Part shown: positions 1 through 8,242 of the stretch, one piece after another
Layout of the letters: each line of letters starts with the position of its first letter
How positions within the stretch are numbered: the first letter of the stretch is position 1
Assembly (NCBI RefSeq): GCF_024298845.1
Contig: NZ_CP101156.1
Location: 1,054,001 to 1,118,000, forward strand
DNA from: Natronosalvus amylolyticus
Lineage (GTDB): Archaea > Halobacteriota > Halobacteria > Halobacteriales > Natrialbaceae
Length of the DNA stretch: 64,000 nucleotides
Direction: 5' to 3'
Position numbers and translations under genes: made by a program
Notes under the pieces: generated by a model
Told to the model about the DNA's origin: nothing
Database searches by the model: none
Seen by the model: only the letters and a program-made list of their open reading frames with translations

Positions 1-132
1 GGGTTCCAATCAAAAAGGGCGGACCGAAGCGCGGACATACTGTTTGATTAGGTAGACTGAATTATAATCATTCTGTAAACCAAGGAGTGCCAACCAGTAC
101 ACGCACGCTCTAAACTGATCACAGCAGATACG

Positions 133-486
133 TCAGTCCAGTCCGAGACTTAGTTTCAACGCCCCGTCCACCGCCTCCATCGTCTTCCCGTCGAGGCTTC
201 CAAGCACCGAGTGAATCCGTTTTTCGATGGAGACGACACGTATCTGGTCGAGACGGACCGAGGAATCTTTCTCGAACGGTGACTCCGCCGCTTCAACGAG
301 GACCTCGAACGGATAGCCTCGATACGTTCCCGTCGCAGGTGCGACAATAGTTGTACTGGCATTTTTGTTCCCAACGTCGTTCTGGACGACTACCGCAGGG
401 CGAGTTTTCTTCATTTCGTGCCCTTCCGCAGGATCAAGCCGTACGATAACAACGTCGCCGCGACGAATTTCCACGTCCTCGCTCAT
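133..486 (-). CDS. MazF/PemK-family toxin of a type II toxin-antitoxin pair
   Basis: This 117-residue protein has the PemK/MazF pattern: an N-terminal RRGDVVIVRLDP strand, then KKTRPAVVVQND, then a TTIVAPATG segment, and a late SVRLDQIRVVS strand. Members of the family are ribosome-associated or free endoribonucleases that cleave mRNA. Its ATG overlaps the stop codon of the upstream gene (antitoxin) as ATGA, so the two are translationally coupled, as expected of a toxin-antitoxin operon. The length is normal for the family. The cleavage specificity cannot be read from the sequence. Confidence 0.85.
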   Translation of the reverse strand: MSEDVEIRRGDVVIVRLDPAEGHEMKKTRPAVVVQNDVGNKNASTTIVAPATGTYRGYPFEVLVEAAESPFEKDSSVRLDQIRVVSIEKRIHSVLGSLDGKTMEAVDGALKLSLGLD

Positions 487-722
487 TTATCCAGCCCGCC
501 CCACGCCTCGTCCGATGCTTCGTCCCACTCTTCTGCAAGCTCTTCCGCACTCTCAGATGCCTCGCGGTACGCAGCAGCCAGTTCATCTTCGTCGGGATGG
601 TCAGATTCCACCTCGACGACGGCGACGGTCACACGTTTGTTCGCATATTCCGTTCCGAGATAGATTCGACCTCGGTCATCGGTCTCGTTCGTTCGGAGGT
701 CCCGAGCATCTACTTTCGTCAT
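483..722 (-). CDS. Antitoxin partner of the MazF-type toxin
   Basis: A 79-residue acidic protein directly upstream of and overlapping the MazF-type toxin by 4 nt. It begins with a short basic segment (MTKVDARDLRTNETDDRGRI) that resembles an AbrB-like DNA-binding strand, and ends in an Asp/Glu-rich helix that would suit toxin neutralisation. The assignment as antitoxin rests on gene order, size and coupling rather than on a diagnostic motif. A TATA-like TTATTCAG on the minus strand about 26 bp before the ATG indicates that the operon starts here with a leaderless transcript. Confidence 0.7.
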   Translation of the reverse strand: MTKVDARDLRTNETDDRGRIYLGTEYANKRVTVAVVEVESDHPDEDELAAAYREASESAEELAEEWDEASDEAWGGLDK

Positions 723-744
723 GTTACCGACTTGGACCTATTGC

Positions 745-752
745 TGAATAAG
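745..752 (-). promoter_or_regulatory. TATA-like box for the toxin-antitoxin operon
   Basis: Minus-strand TTATTCAG centred about 26 bp upstream of the antitoxin ATG, the spacing expected for a leaderless haloarchaeal transcript. Confidence 0.4.
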
Positions 753-976
753 TGTTGCCCACTATTACCCACGATAGATATTTTCTGTGATTCGTACCAT
801 AGATTTCATCTACTTGAACAAAGTAGAGAAGCGTGAGAATAGGTAGCAAACAACACTAAAATTGAGAAGTGACCCAATAGATAAGCACTAACCGTATTTT
901 GAGCGCGTTTACGTCCTGATAGCCGTTAAGAAATCTTCCGAGTGCTGTTTTGTTGGTTCGAGTCGAAGAGATTGAA

Positions 977-1060
977 TATAGTAGCCAGTGAAACGATGTA
1001 CACATCTAACGCGACGCCCGCTTGCGATAGGGTGGGCAATGACTTTCACTGGCTACTATA
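977..1060 (+). repeat. Palindromic repeat family 1, copy 1 (84 bp)
   Basis: The ends are TATAGTAGCCAGTGAA and its complement TTCACTGGCTACTATA, giving a long imperfect hairpin. The left arm continues ACGATGTACAC and the right arm complement continues AGTCAGTGCAC-like sequence, so the two arms differ and the element can be oriented; this copy is taken as the plus orientation. The centre carries the shared CGCGACGC...CTTGCG segment. No open reading frame of its own is credible, so it looks like a non-autonomous (MITE/REP-like) element. Confidence 0.85.
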
Positions 1061-1163
1061 GAGACACCGACCGACGACGCACCCCTCGAGAGGACGGCGG
1101 ACACGAACCGCATCCTCGCGCCGAAAAGGTGCATTCAAGTATACGCCACGACTTCGTGTGGGT

Positions 1164-1535
1164 ATGCAAGACCAGGGACGCTCTACCCGCAAACGTACTG
1201 GCGGCCGACTGAAACCCTTCAAGAACCGACGCAAACACCAACTGGGCCGACATCCGACCGAGACGCAGGTCGGCGAACCTCGCTTCCGCGCCGTCGACGT
1301 TCGAGGGAACGGCGAGAAAACTCGTGCGCTGGCGACGAACGTGGCCAACGTGAACACGGGCGAGGACACGGTTACCGCAGACATCAACGACGTCGTCGAA
1401 AACGACGCCAACCCCAACTACGTCCGACGTAACATCATCACCAAGGGTGCCCTCATCGACACCAGCGAAGGCACTGCGCGCGTGACCTCGCGACCGGGTC
1501 AGACTGGCCAGGTCAACGCCGTTCTCGTCGAATAA
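1164..1535 (+). CDS. rps8e: 30S ribosomal protein S8e
   Basis: The 123-residue product starts MQDQGRSTRKRTGGRLKPF, the diagnostic N-terminus of archaeal S8e, and contains the conserved segments NVANVNT and NPNYVRRNIITKGA. It is a small-subunit ribosomal protein. The ATG at 1164 is preferred over an in-frame GTG two codons earlier because family members start at this Met. It is monocistronic here: the gene before it is a toxin-antitoxin pair and a palindromic repeat lies upstream, and the next gene is convergent. Confidence 0.95.
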   Translation: MQDQGRSTRKRTGGRLKPFKNRRKHQLGRHPTETQVGEPRFRAVDVRGNGEKTRALATNVANVNTGEDTVTADINDVVENDANPNYVRRNIITKGALIDTSEGTARVTSRPGQTGQVNAVLVE

Positions 1536-1712
1536 TCTCGAATACGCCGGCGGTTGGTAGTTCAGGCCGTCGGCGACCCACGCTGTTTTCGCTGGCAGTT
1601 CGACACCGGAACTGAGTCAGCGGTGATTGCACCGCCTATAGAGCGGTATCGCTCAGCAACTCGTCTGTCGTCGACAACAACGGCAAGCTCACGGGACGGG
1701 ACGAGGCTGCGA

Positions 1713-3194
1713 TCAGGAGTCTGCTTTCACGTTGTGGACGACCTCGAGTCGGTCTACCACGGTTGCGGTCTCACCTATCGCAGTCTCGATCACGTCACTG
1801 TTTTTGTACGCTCCTGGTGCTTCGTCGACCGGGAGAACGCTCGAGTGTACCCCGTTTGCCTCGAGTTCGGCCGCGATCGCCTCGGCATCGAACTCCTCGT
1901 GGGCCTGTGTCCGACTCATGACCCGACCCGCGCCGTGACACACGGAGTAGTTCCAGGCAGGATTTGACCGACCTTCACAGATGAGCGTGCCGTCGGCCAT
2001 ATTGAACGGGACGAGGACGCGCTCCCCTTCGTATGCACGCGTTGCGCCCTTCCGAATGATGCCGTCCCTGAAGTCGATGTAGTTGTGTGTCGATTCGATA
2101 CGGTCGTCGAGCGACGTGTCGAGGACATCGGCGACCGTTTCGATCATCACACGACGGTTTTCAGCAGCGTAGTGCTGACAAAAGACCATGTCGATGAGAT
2201 ACCGGGCGGCGTGTCGGCCCTCGAGATACGCGAGGTCGTCCCCCGTGGCTTCCTCCGGGTTCGGAACGGCAGCTTTCAACGCCGTGCTGACCGTTTCGAT
2301 TCGGGACGGGTCGTCCTCGAGGAAGTCGGCTTTGAGCGCCTCGTAGTCGACGAAATCTTCTCCCATACCGCCCTGTAACCACTCGAGAACGTCGCTGTCG
2401 CTGGTCTCTTTCGGATCGAACTCGAGATAACGCGTTGGATACGCCTCGAGTATTGCCCTGGCATCGTCGACCCTGTCATCGTGGAGACGGGCCGCTTCAG
2501 CCTGCCAGTACTCGGCCGTATTCGCGCCTAGCCCCCGACTGCCAGAGTGGACAACCACCCAGTACGCACCGGTCGTCTCACTCTGCCCAATCTCGAGAAA
2601 GTGGTTGCCAGAACCCAGCGTCCCCACGCTTTCGATGGCAGTTCGAACCGAAAAGTACGAACTCTGTGTGCCTGCCCGCTCGGCACAGAGCGTTTTGAAG
2701 TAGTCGAGGTCGTAGCCGCCCGCCTCGAGAAAGGACGCGAGCGTCTCGCGATAGTCCCCGTGAGCGACCTCGAGGAACGATTCGAGCCGCAGGTTCGCCC
2801 GTTTCCACGGAAACGAGTCACCAACGTGGTAGTACTCTCGTTCCGGGGCCTCGAGTCCGTCGGGGCCAAACCCCATCGGGATTCGTTCCCGGATAGCCTG
2901 ATCGAGCCCCTCTCCCTCGAGTGGAAGGTCGTCGCCAAGGAGTCCAGCCGTCATCCCGCAGCCGATGTCGACGCCGACGACGTTCGGGACGACGTACTCG
3001 CCCAGTGGCATGGTAAAGCCGACGACGCTTCCTTTTCCCCAGTGGGCGTCGGGCATGATGCGCACGGGCCCGTCGAAGGCCTCGTGATCGATCATCGTTC
3101 GAATCTGTGCGAGACAGGCATCGTCGATCAGGTTGCTGTCGCCGTCGACTCCCATGACGCGTGCGCAGGTTTCGGTGCCCTCGAGTTCGATCAT
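1713..3194 (-). CDS. RtcB-family RNA ligase
   Basis: A 493-residue RtcB-family protein. RtcB enzymes join 2',3'-cyclic phosphate and 5'-hydroxyl RNA ends with GTP and Mn2+, for tRNA splicing or RNA repair. Metal and guanylation motifs are all visible: VGVDIGCGM (Asp76, Cys79), SGNHF (His198), VVHSGSRG (His216), THNYID (His370) and the nucleophile in VCHGAGRVMSR (His420). The N-terminus (MIELEG, then RIMPDAHWGKGSVVGFT) resembles the bacterial-type RtcB branch rather than the canonical archaeal splicing ligase, so this may be a repair paralogue; that is an inference. ATG 3194 was chosen over an upstream in-frame TTG at 3206. Confidence 0.9.
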   Translation of the reverse strand: MIELEGTETCARVMGVDGDSNLIDDACLAQIRTMIDHEAFDGPVRIMPDAHWGKGSVVGFTMPLGEYVVPNVVGVDIGCGMTAGLLGDDLPLEGEGLDQAIRERIPMGFGPDGLEAPEREYYHVGDSFPWKRANLRLESFLEVAHGDYRETLASFLEAGGYDLDYFKTLCAERAGTQSSYFSVRTAIESVGTLGSGNHFLEIGQSETTGAYWVVVHSGSRGLGANTAEYWQAEAARLHDDRVDDARAILEAYPTRYLEFDPKETSDSDVLEWLQGGMGEDFVDYEALKADFLEDDPSRIETVSTALKAAVPNPEEATGDDLAYLEGRHAARYLIDMVFCQHYAAENRRVMIETVADVLDTSLDDRIESTHNYIDFRDGIIRKGATRAYEGERVLVPFNMADGTLICEGRSNPAWNYSVCHGAGRVMSRTQAHEEFDAEAIAAELEANGVHSSVLPVDEAPGAYKNSDVIETAIGETATVVDRLEVVHNVKADS

Positions 3195-3234
3195 GCTCGG
3201 TATCAACGCTTTTCGGTCGCCGGATATAAACCGC

Positions 3235-3272
3235 GTCGTTTTGCCACCTCACGTCGTTTTGCCACCTCTCGA
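3235..3272. repeat. Two tandem copies of an 18-bp unit upstream of the RtcB gene
   Basis: CGTCGTTTTGCCACCTCA occurs twice in a row, the second copy ending slightly differently. It lies 40-80 bp upstream of the RtcB-family start and downstream of the glycosyltransferase, so it could be an operator or simply a small duplication. Confidence 0.6.
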
Positions 3273-3292
3273 GAGACGAGCGATTCGCCCCC

Positions 3293-4027
3293 TCAAAAGT
3301 ACGAGTCGGCCGGTGAGAGGCCGGGGCAAAAATAGGCGAGATAGCCGAAGAAGTAGGTAATAAACAGCCCCAGGTAGCCAACCCGCCGTTGGCGTCTCGT
3401 GGCGGTCCTGACGGGACAGGTCCGGTCGTACACCAACACACCGGCAGACCGAAGCCGCAACGAGAGGTCCGTATCCTCGAGGAAGGGCAGTGACTCGTCG
3501 AATCCATCCACCTTCTCGAACGCCGACCGACGAACGCTACAGTTCGGCCCTGGCTGTTGGACGAACCCCACTGGCCAGCTCACTCGATACCACCAATCAG
3601 AGAGGACGCGGAAACACAGCCGATGACGAAGTTGGCACCCGAGGGGCTCGAGCGGGCCGCCAACCCCGACGACGGACGGCGTGAGATAGTGTCGATAATG
3701 ATCCTGTATCCACGTCGGTGGAACCACGGTGTCGGCGTCGGTGAACAGTAGAATATTGCCGGTTGCCGTCCGCACACCACGATTTCTCGCCTGCCCGGGT
3801 CCGCGTTCCGTGGCGTCCGTAGCGGTGCCCGTCGACGCGGGTTCGGTCTCTTCGAGAGCGCAATCGACGACTGCGTGTCGCTTCGCGACCTCGATGGTCG
3901 CGTCACCGCAGGCGACGACGATCACCTCTACTGTCCCCACAAACTGCTGTTCGTCGATCGAATCGAGCGTGTGCTCGAGTCGACACCCCTCTCCTTTCGC
4001 CGGAATGATAACCGAGACATCGGTCAC
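3293..4027 (-). CDS. Family 2 glycosyltransferase, membrane-tethered
   Basis: A 244-residue GT-A-fold enzyme. It starts with the typical VSVIIPAKGEG nucleotide-binding strand, carries the metal-binding motif LLFTDADTVVPP, and has the acceptor/base region NCSVRRSAFEKVDGFDE followed by FLEDTDLSLRLR. The last 35 residues form a hydrophobic segment (VGYLGLFITYFFGYLAYF), so it is probably anchored at the inner face of the membrane. It should transfer a sugar from an activated donor to a lipid or glycan; donor and acceptor cannot be determined. It lies divergent from the MptG-like gene, separated by 174 bp. Confidence 0.85.
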   Translation of the reverse strand: MTDVSVIIPAKGEGCRLEHTLDSIDEQQFVGTVEVIVVACGDATIEVAKRHAVVDCALEETEPASTGTATDATERGPGQARNRGVRTATGNILLFTDADTVVPPTWIQDHYRHYLTPSVVGVGGPLEPLGCQLRHRLCFRVLSDWWYRVSWPVGFVQQPGPNCSVRRSAFEKVDGFDESLPFLEDTDLSLRLRSAGVLVYDRTCPVRTATRRQRRVGYLGLFITYFFGYLAYFCPGLSPADSYF

Positions 4028-4201
4028 CCCTTCTCACCGCTCGAGTCAGAGACAGCCAGCGCCCGGTTCCACCAGTTCGTTTGTGGTGTCATCCGAGAGA
4101 ACCGTCACACGAACAGGTATAAATCGTTTGGATTGCTCGAGTCGACAGCCAGCCTTGCCACCGCCGTAACCCCCTTTTTTACCCATCACGTACACCCGCC
4201 A

Positions 4202-5206
4202 ATGACGAGTGTGACCGTCAGCGCTGGTGCCCGACTCCATTTCGGTTTCCAGAACCTCTCGCTCGCCCGTGACCGTCTGTATGGCGGCATCGGTGTCGGC
4301 CTCAAGGAGCCACGCGTGACGGTGACCGCCGAACCGGCCGAAACGGTAGCCGTCAATGACTCACTGGCTCACCAGTACGCCACGCAGGCTGTCTCCCTCT
4401 TGTCCCTCCCCGGCATCGATCTCACCGTCGAAGAACGATTACCCAGACACGTCGGGCTCGGCAGCGGCACTCAGCTCGCCCTCGCAATCCTCGCCGCAAG
4501 TGCACGAGCGTACGACTGCGAGGCACACGTCCGTGAGCGAGCGCCACTGCTTGGACGTGCAGGACGGAGCGGTGTCGGCGTCGCGACGTTCGACCGCGGC
4601 GGGTTCGTCGTCGACGCTGGCCATCCGACTGGCCGGTTTACGACGGAGCAACCGCGCGATGGCAGCTGGACCGTCCCCTCGGTTATCTCCCGCCATACGC
4701 TCCCATCGAACTGGCGATTTCTGGTCGTCGTCCCTGAAGCGGACCCTGGCCGTAGCGGCACTGACGAGGACGCCAGCCTCCGAACTGTCGTGGAACACGC
4801 CGATCCGCTCATCGCCGACGACATCGCACCCCTGCTCACGCAGAAACTGCTTCCCGCTGCGGCCGACGGCCGACTCGAGGCGTTCGGCGAGGCGATCACG
4901 GCCATCGGACAAAAAAACGGTGCCTGGTACGCCGACGTGCAGGGTGGCGTCTTTCGGCCACCGGCCGGCGAACTCGTCGATGCCCTCTCCACATCCCCCG
5001 TTATCACCGGGGTTGGACAGTCGTCGTGGGGTCCCGCCGTCTACGGCATTACCGACGAAAGCCACGTCGACGAGGCCACCGAGGCCGCAACCCACGCGCT
5101 CGAGCATACCGATATCGATGGCCGGGTGCTGGTGACACAACCGGCCTCGAGTGGCGCGCGGATTCGAGAACACGGAAGCGATACCGAAGCGATCGCTGAC
5201 TACTGA
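4202..5206 (+). CDS. Beta-ribofuranosylaminobenzene 5'-phosphate synthase-like protein (GHMP superfamily)
   Basis: A 334-residue protein starting MTSVTVSAGARLHFGFQNL, with the GHMP-type glycine-rich motif LPRHVGLGSGTQLALAILAAS (about residues 85-105) and later GRSGVGVATFDRGGFVVD. These are the hallmarks of MptG, which condenses p-aminobenzoate (or 4-hydroxybenzoate) with PRPP early in methanopterin synthesis. Haloarchaea do not make methane and use folates, so the role here is open. The reading frame extends upstream to 3875, but the ATG at 4202 fits the family N-terminus. No other pterin gene is nearby. Confidence 0.8.
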   Translation: MTSVTVSAGARLHFGFQNLSLARDRLYGGIGVGLKEPRVTVTAEPAETVAVNDSLAHQYATQAVSLLSLPGIDLTVEERLPRHVGLGSGTQLALAILAASARAYDCEAHVRERAPLLGRAGRSGVGVATFDRGGFVVDAGHPTGRFTTEQPRDGSWTVPSVISRHTLPSNWRFLVVVPEADPGRSGTDEDASLRTVVEHADPLIADDIAPLLTQKLLPAAADGRLEAFGEAITAIGQKNGAWYADVQGGVFRPPAGELVDALSTSPVITGVGQSSWGPAVYGITDESHVDEATEAATHALEHTDIDGRVLVTQPASSGARIREHGSDTEAIADY

Positions 5207-5313
5207 TCTTTACTAGCAAGGTCTCGAAACCGATGACGTTCTTGGAGCACCGCAACAGCCAGCACTCGATACCAATGAGAGACGTCAAACGCCGTTCAAA
5301 CGCTCGAGACTAA

Positions 5314-7182
5314 TCACTCGGAATCGGAGAGATACAACGTCCGGTCGATACTGGTGACAGCAGCATCGCCCCACTGTTCGATCGCGTGTCCGTCGGCGTT
5401 TGGAATCTCGATAACGATTCGCTGATCGCCGATGGTGATCTCACCTTCCGGGGTCGACGCCTGATCGGCAAAGCTCTGAAGTTGATAGGTCAGCAACCGT
5501 TTCGTCGACCCCTGAATCTCTACCGTTTCCGGATCGAATTCGAAGGTCAATACGACGCCATCGTCGTCTTCGACCGAACTGACGTCGAAGCCGTGACTCG
5601 AGAACGTGAGCTCCGGCCCTCCTTCAGTCAGTGCCTCGAGCGCTTCGTCGAGCGGGATCGGAGTTGGCTCTGTGGAATCGACAGCTGGTTCGTCTTCGCC
5701 GCTTTCTGTGCTGTCTTCGTCGCCACCGGCGACCGATTCATCGCTTTCGCCATCCGCTGTGTATCCACTATCGCCGTCAACTGCCGGTTCAGCGTCGGTT
5801 TCGTCGACAGTATTAGCGTCCGATACCGCACTACTCGCCTCCGCAGCCGAGCCATCCGTCGGTTCACCCGATTCCTCGAGCGGGACCGAATCAGACTCCT
5901 CGCCCGGTTCGGCCTCGAGTTCGTTTTCATCGAAGGTGATCTCTCGAGACGTATCCGACGCCGATTCACCGGCTGTATCAGACCTTTCTGCGCCAGATTC
6001 CGTCGTTGGATCCGACGTTTCGGCTTCTGGTTTCGTAGCATCCAGCGTTTCGCCGCCCGGCTCCGTAGCCTTCTCGACACTCTCGCGTTCGTCCTCGCTG
6101 AATTCCGTTGCACCGGAGGAAGCAGCGATACCTTCGACCGCGTCATCGAGCGCTGTCGGTGGACCCTCCGCTGCAGTATCCTGATCGTCCACCGGGGCGT
6201 CGGCTTCCGGTGAAATCGCTTCGGGGTGATCGGAGCTATGGGCTGGTGGGGCAGCATAGACGGTCGAAGCCCCGGTTTCGTCGTCGTTGTCTTCCTCGGT
6301 TACGTCGTCGTTGTCTTCGGTGTCGGCATCCGCGTCCACTTCGTCATCGCCAGTACCTTCTGGAGAAGCTTCGTCTCCATCCGCGGTCCCATCCGTAGAT
6401 TCGTACTGCTCGTCGTCCTCGTCATCATCGATGACCGCAGGCGACTCGAGCGCCCCGGCAATCGGCCTCGAATACCCTTTGGCGATAGCTTCACGGTCGA
6501 TTGGCGTCCGGTACCATGGTGTCCGGTCCGGCGAGGTGATAAATCGCCCACGGTTCCGAGCCGCGTTCGGGTGGTCGACTGAAGCCGATTCACGGTCCGT
6601 GGACACCGCCCCAGCCGACGGGTCCACATCTTCTGTTGCTGTTTCATCCTCCGTTTCCGGTTCTTCATCGTTGCCCTTCTCAGCCGAGTCATCGACTGAT
6701 TCGTCTAATTCATCCAGCGAATTAGCATCCTCCCTCCCGAGTGAGTCGTCCCCGGAATGGTCACCTGCTGTGGCCACGTCCTCATCCGGGGTCTGTGGAC
6801 GCCGGGACTGAGCGTCCATCTCTCCTCGAGGCGACTCCGCAGGGTCTCGAGTGGCTCCGTGAGCCGACTGTGCCGAGTGGGTCTGTTCAGGACGGGTGTC
6901 GGGACGTGGCTCCTCCGCCGATGGCTGGGGACCGGAACTGATGGTTCCGTTACTGTTCAGATGCAGTTGTGTCCCACCGCCGGGGGCGTTCGAGAGCGTA
7001 TTGATCCCGTATCCGATATCTTTCAGATCGTCGTCGATATTGTCCTCGAGTTTATCTATTTTGTCCCCAACGCTCCGAAGTGCCAGTGAGATGTCCCAGA
7101 GAACAACCACTGCAAAAAACAGGAGCGCCAGGAACACCGTCACTGCGACGCCAGCGAGAAATTGAATGTCCACTTCGACCAT
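5314..7182 (-). CDS. Membrane-anchored, highly acidic low-complexity protein
   Basis: A 622-residue protein of unknown function. Residues 8-31 form one transmembrane segment (QFLAGVAVTVFLALLFFAVVV), followed by a short amphipathic stretch (LRSVGDKIDKLEDNIDDDL). Residues about 70-510 are Asp/Glu/Ser/Thr-rich and probably disordered. The last 105 residues look folded: PIPLDEALEALTEGGPELTF, then alternating strands up to IGDQRIVIEIPNADGH. The layout suggests a surface or inner-face scaffold with a C-terminal interaction domain. A TATA-like CTAAATAG lies about 36 bp upstream of the ATG. The wide low-complexity region makes homology searches with the full length misleading. Confidence 0.75.
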   Translation of the reverse strand: MVEVDIQFLAGVAVTVFLALLFFAVVVLWDISLALRSVGDKIDKLEDNIDDDLKDIGYGINTLSNAPGGGTQLHLNSNGTISSGPQPSAEEPRPDTRPEQTHSAQSAHGATRDPAESPRGEMDAQSRRPQTPDEDVATAGDHSGDDSLGREDANSLDELDESVDDSAEKGNDEEPETEDETATEDVDPSAGAVSTDRESASVDHPNAARNRGRFITSPDRTPWYRTPIDREAIAKGYSRPIAGALESPAVIDDDEDDEQYESTDGTADGDEASPEGTGDDEVDADADTEDNDDVTEEDNDDETGASTVYAAPPAHSSDHPEAISPEADAPVDDQDTAAEGPPTALDDAVEGIAASSGATEFSEDERESVEKATEPGGETLDATKPEAETSDPTTESGAERSDTAGESASDTSREITFDENELEAEPGEESDSVPLEESGEPTDGSAAEASSAVSDANTVDETDAEPAVDGDSGYTADGESDESVAGGDEDSTESGEDEPAVDSTEPTPIPLDEALEALTEGGPELTFSSHGFDVSSVEDDDGVVLTFEFDPETVEIQGSTKRLLTYQLQSFADQASTPEGEITIGDQRIVIEIPNADGHAIEQWGDAAVTSIDRTLYLSDSE

Positions 7183-7309
7183 AAGGTAACTAGATTTGTC
7201 ATCGCTCGGTCGCTATTTAGTAGTTCGGTCAGTATCGAATCTCGAGTCTCGGGGTGAGTCTCCGGGGCTCACACCGCCGGCCCGTCTCGCAAAAAGGTAC
7301 TTCCAGACC

Positions 7310-7338
7310 GATCACGTGATCGCCTCTCTGTCACGTGA
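7310..7338. promoter_or_regulatory. Paired TCACGTGA palindromes
   Basis: GATCACGTGATC at 7310-7321 and a second TCACGTGA at 7331-7338 repeat the same 8-bp palindrome 19 bp apart, about two helical turns. They lie about 130 bp upstream of the acidic membrane protein gene and just past the end of the next gene. The spacing fits a dimeric regulator binding the same DNA face; no regulator is assigned. Confidence 0.35.
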
Positions 7339-7367
7339 TGACTCCCGGTATTGGCGGACAGTGACTC

Positions 7368-8087
7368 CTATATTTCGAGCCACTCGCTTGGACCGTTGCT
7401 GTCTCGAAGGCACCATCGTTGTTCGTAGCCTCCATCGCGGATTCGAACTTCGACAGTCGCGTCGAACAGCGGTTCGAGAAGGTTGACCGCATCGTGGTCA
7501 ACATCCAGCGGGAGGTGGAAGTGTCCGATTCCGGAAACCTGTTTGACACTCGCAGTCGTCATGTGTAAAAGCCGAAAGACAGCTTCTGTCTGATACTCGT
7601 TCAAAAACGGGACGAGAGAGTCGACACAGACGCGAAGTTCCGCCGCTTCGAGTCCGCCACACCCGGCGTCGATCTCCGACACGGCATCGAACACTGCGGA
7701 TCCGAGAGCCGACAACGAAACGTCAGGTGCATGGGTGAGATGCATCTCTTCTGCCGCCGTTTCACATCGATTCTCCGCCGTAGGATCTGTACTGTCGGTT
7801 GATGCAGACGATTCCCCATCGGCCGGTGGAGCGATTTCGAGAACGTGTGTCTCTGGCCCGGTCTCTGCAGCGGTGCAACTGTGGCCACGGTAGGTCGTTT
7901 CACTGGCCGTCACGATCAGCCGATATCGTGGCTGGTCGGACAACTCACCGAGGAGCCGACAGCAGACACGTTCGTGGGCAGCTTTTGCACCCGGTCCGAC
8001 GAGCAGAATGTTTGCGCCTTCCTGCTTGAGTGACTCGAGCGCCTGGGCAAACACTGCCCCGTTCTCACCCCGTGGCCTTGCCTCCAT
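7368..8087 (-). CDS. Haloarchaeal DUF7504/DUF835-like degenerate RecA-fold protein
   Basis: A 239-residue protein whose start (FAQALESLKQEGANILLVGPGAKAAHERVCCRLL) looks like a KaiC/RecA-type ATPase in which the Walker A motif has degenerated to VGPGAKAAHE. Residues 75-110 are Ser/Asp-rich. The second half (LSALGSAVFDAVSEIDAG... LRVCVDSLVPFLNEY... FRLLHMTTASVKQVSGIGHFHLP) follows the RecA-like core of haloarchaeal proteins often annotated as HTR-like or DUF7504. Such proteins are thought to act in signalling near transducers and histidine kinases; no catalytic function is claimed. The DUF number is from memory and should be confirmed. Confidence 0.65.
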   Translation of the reverse strand: MEARPRGENGAVFAQALESLKQEGANILLVGPGAKAAHERVCCRLLGELSDQPRYRLIVTASETTYRGHSCTAAETGPETHVLEIAPPADGESSASTDSTDPTAENRCETAAEEMHLTHAPDVSLSALGSAVFDAVSEIDAGCGGLEAAELRVCVDSLVPFLNEYQTEAVFRLLHMTTASVKQVSGIGHFHLPLDVDHDAVNLLEPLFDATVEVRIRDGGYEQRWCLRDSNGPSEWLEI

Positions 8088-8242
8088 CCTTTGTGAAAAT
8101 TATCTAGGAGTGCAATAAATATTGCGGCTACTATCATCTATTTCGCCGAGTAGTGGAAATATATACCTCATCCGCACCAGGTCGGTTTCGAGACAGGAGG
8201 GTTGATCGGCTATTTTTTCAGTCTGTACGACAAATTCATCGT

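Larger units (their letters stand above)
723..1163. other. Gene-free stretch with palindromic repeat copy 1
   Basis: The 440 bp between the antitoxin start and S8e hold the toxin-antitoxin promoter, AT-rich DNA without a convincing reading frame, and one full copy of repeat family 1 (977-1060). The remaining 100 bp before S8e should contain the rps8e promoter, but no clear TATA box was chosen. Confidence 0.6.

Noticed and set aside
1-132. Left edge of the window
   Set aside because: Short AT-rich sequence without a frame or a motif that could be assigned.
988-1212. Frames containing FTGYY-type peptides, repeated at several places
   Set aside because: They are translations of the palindromic repeat family 1, not a protein family.
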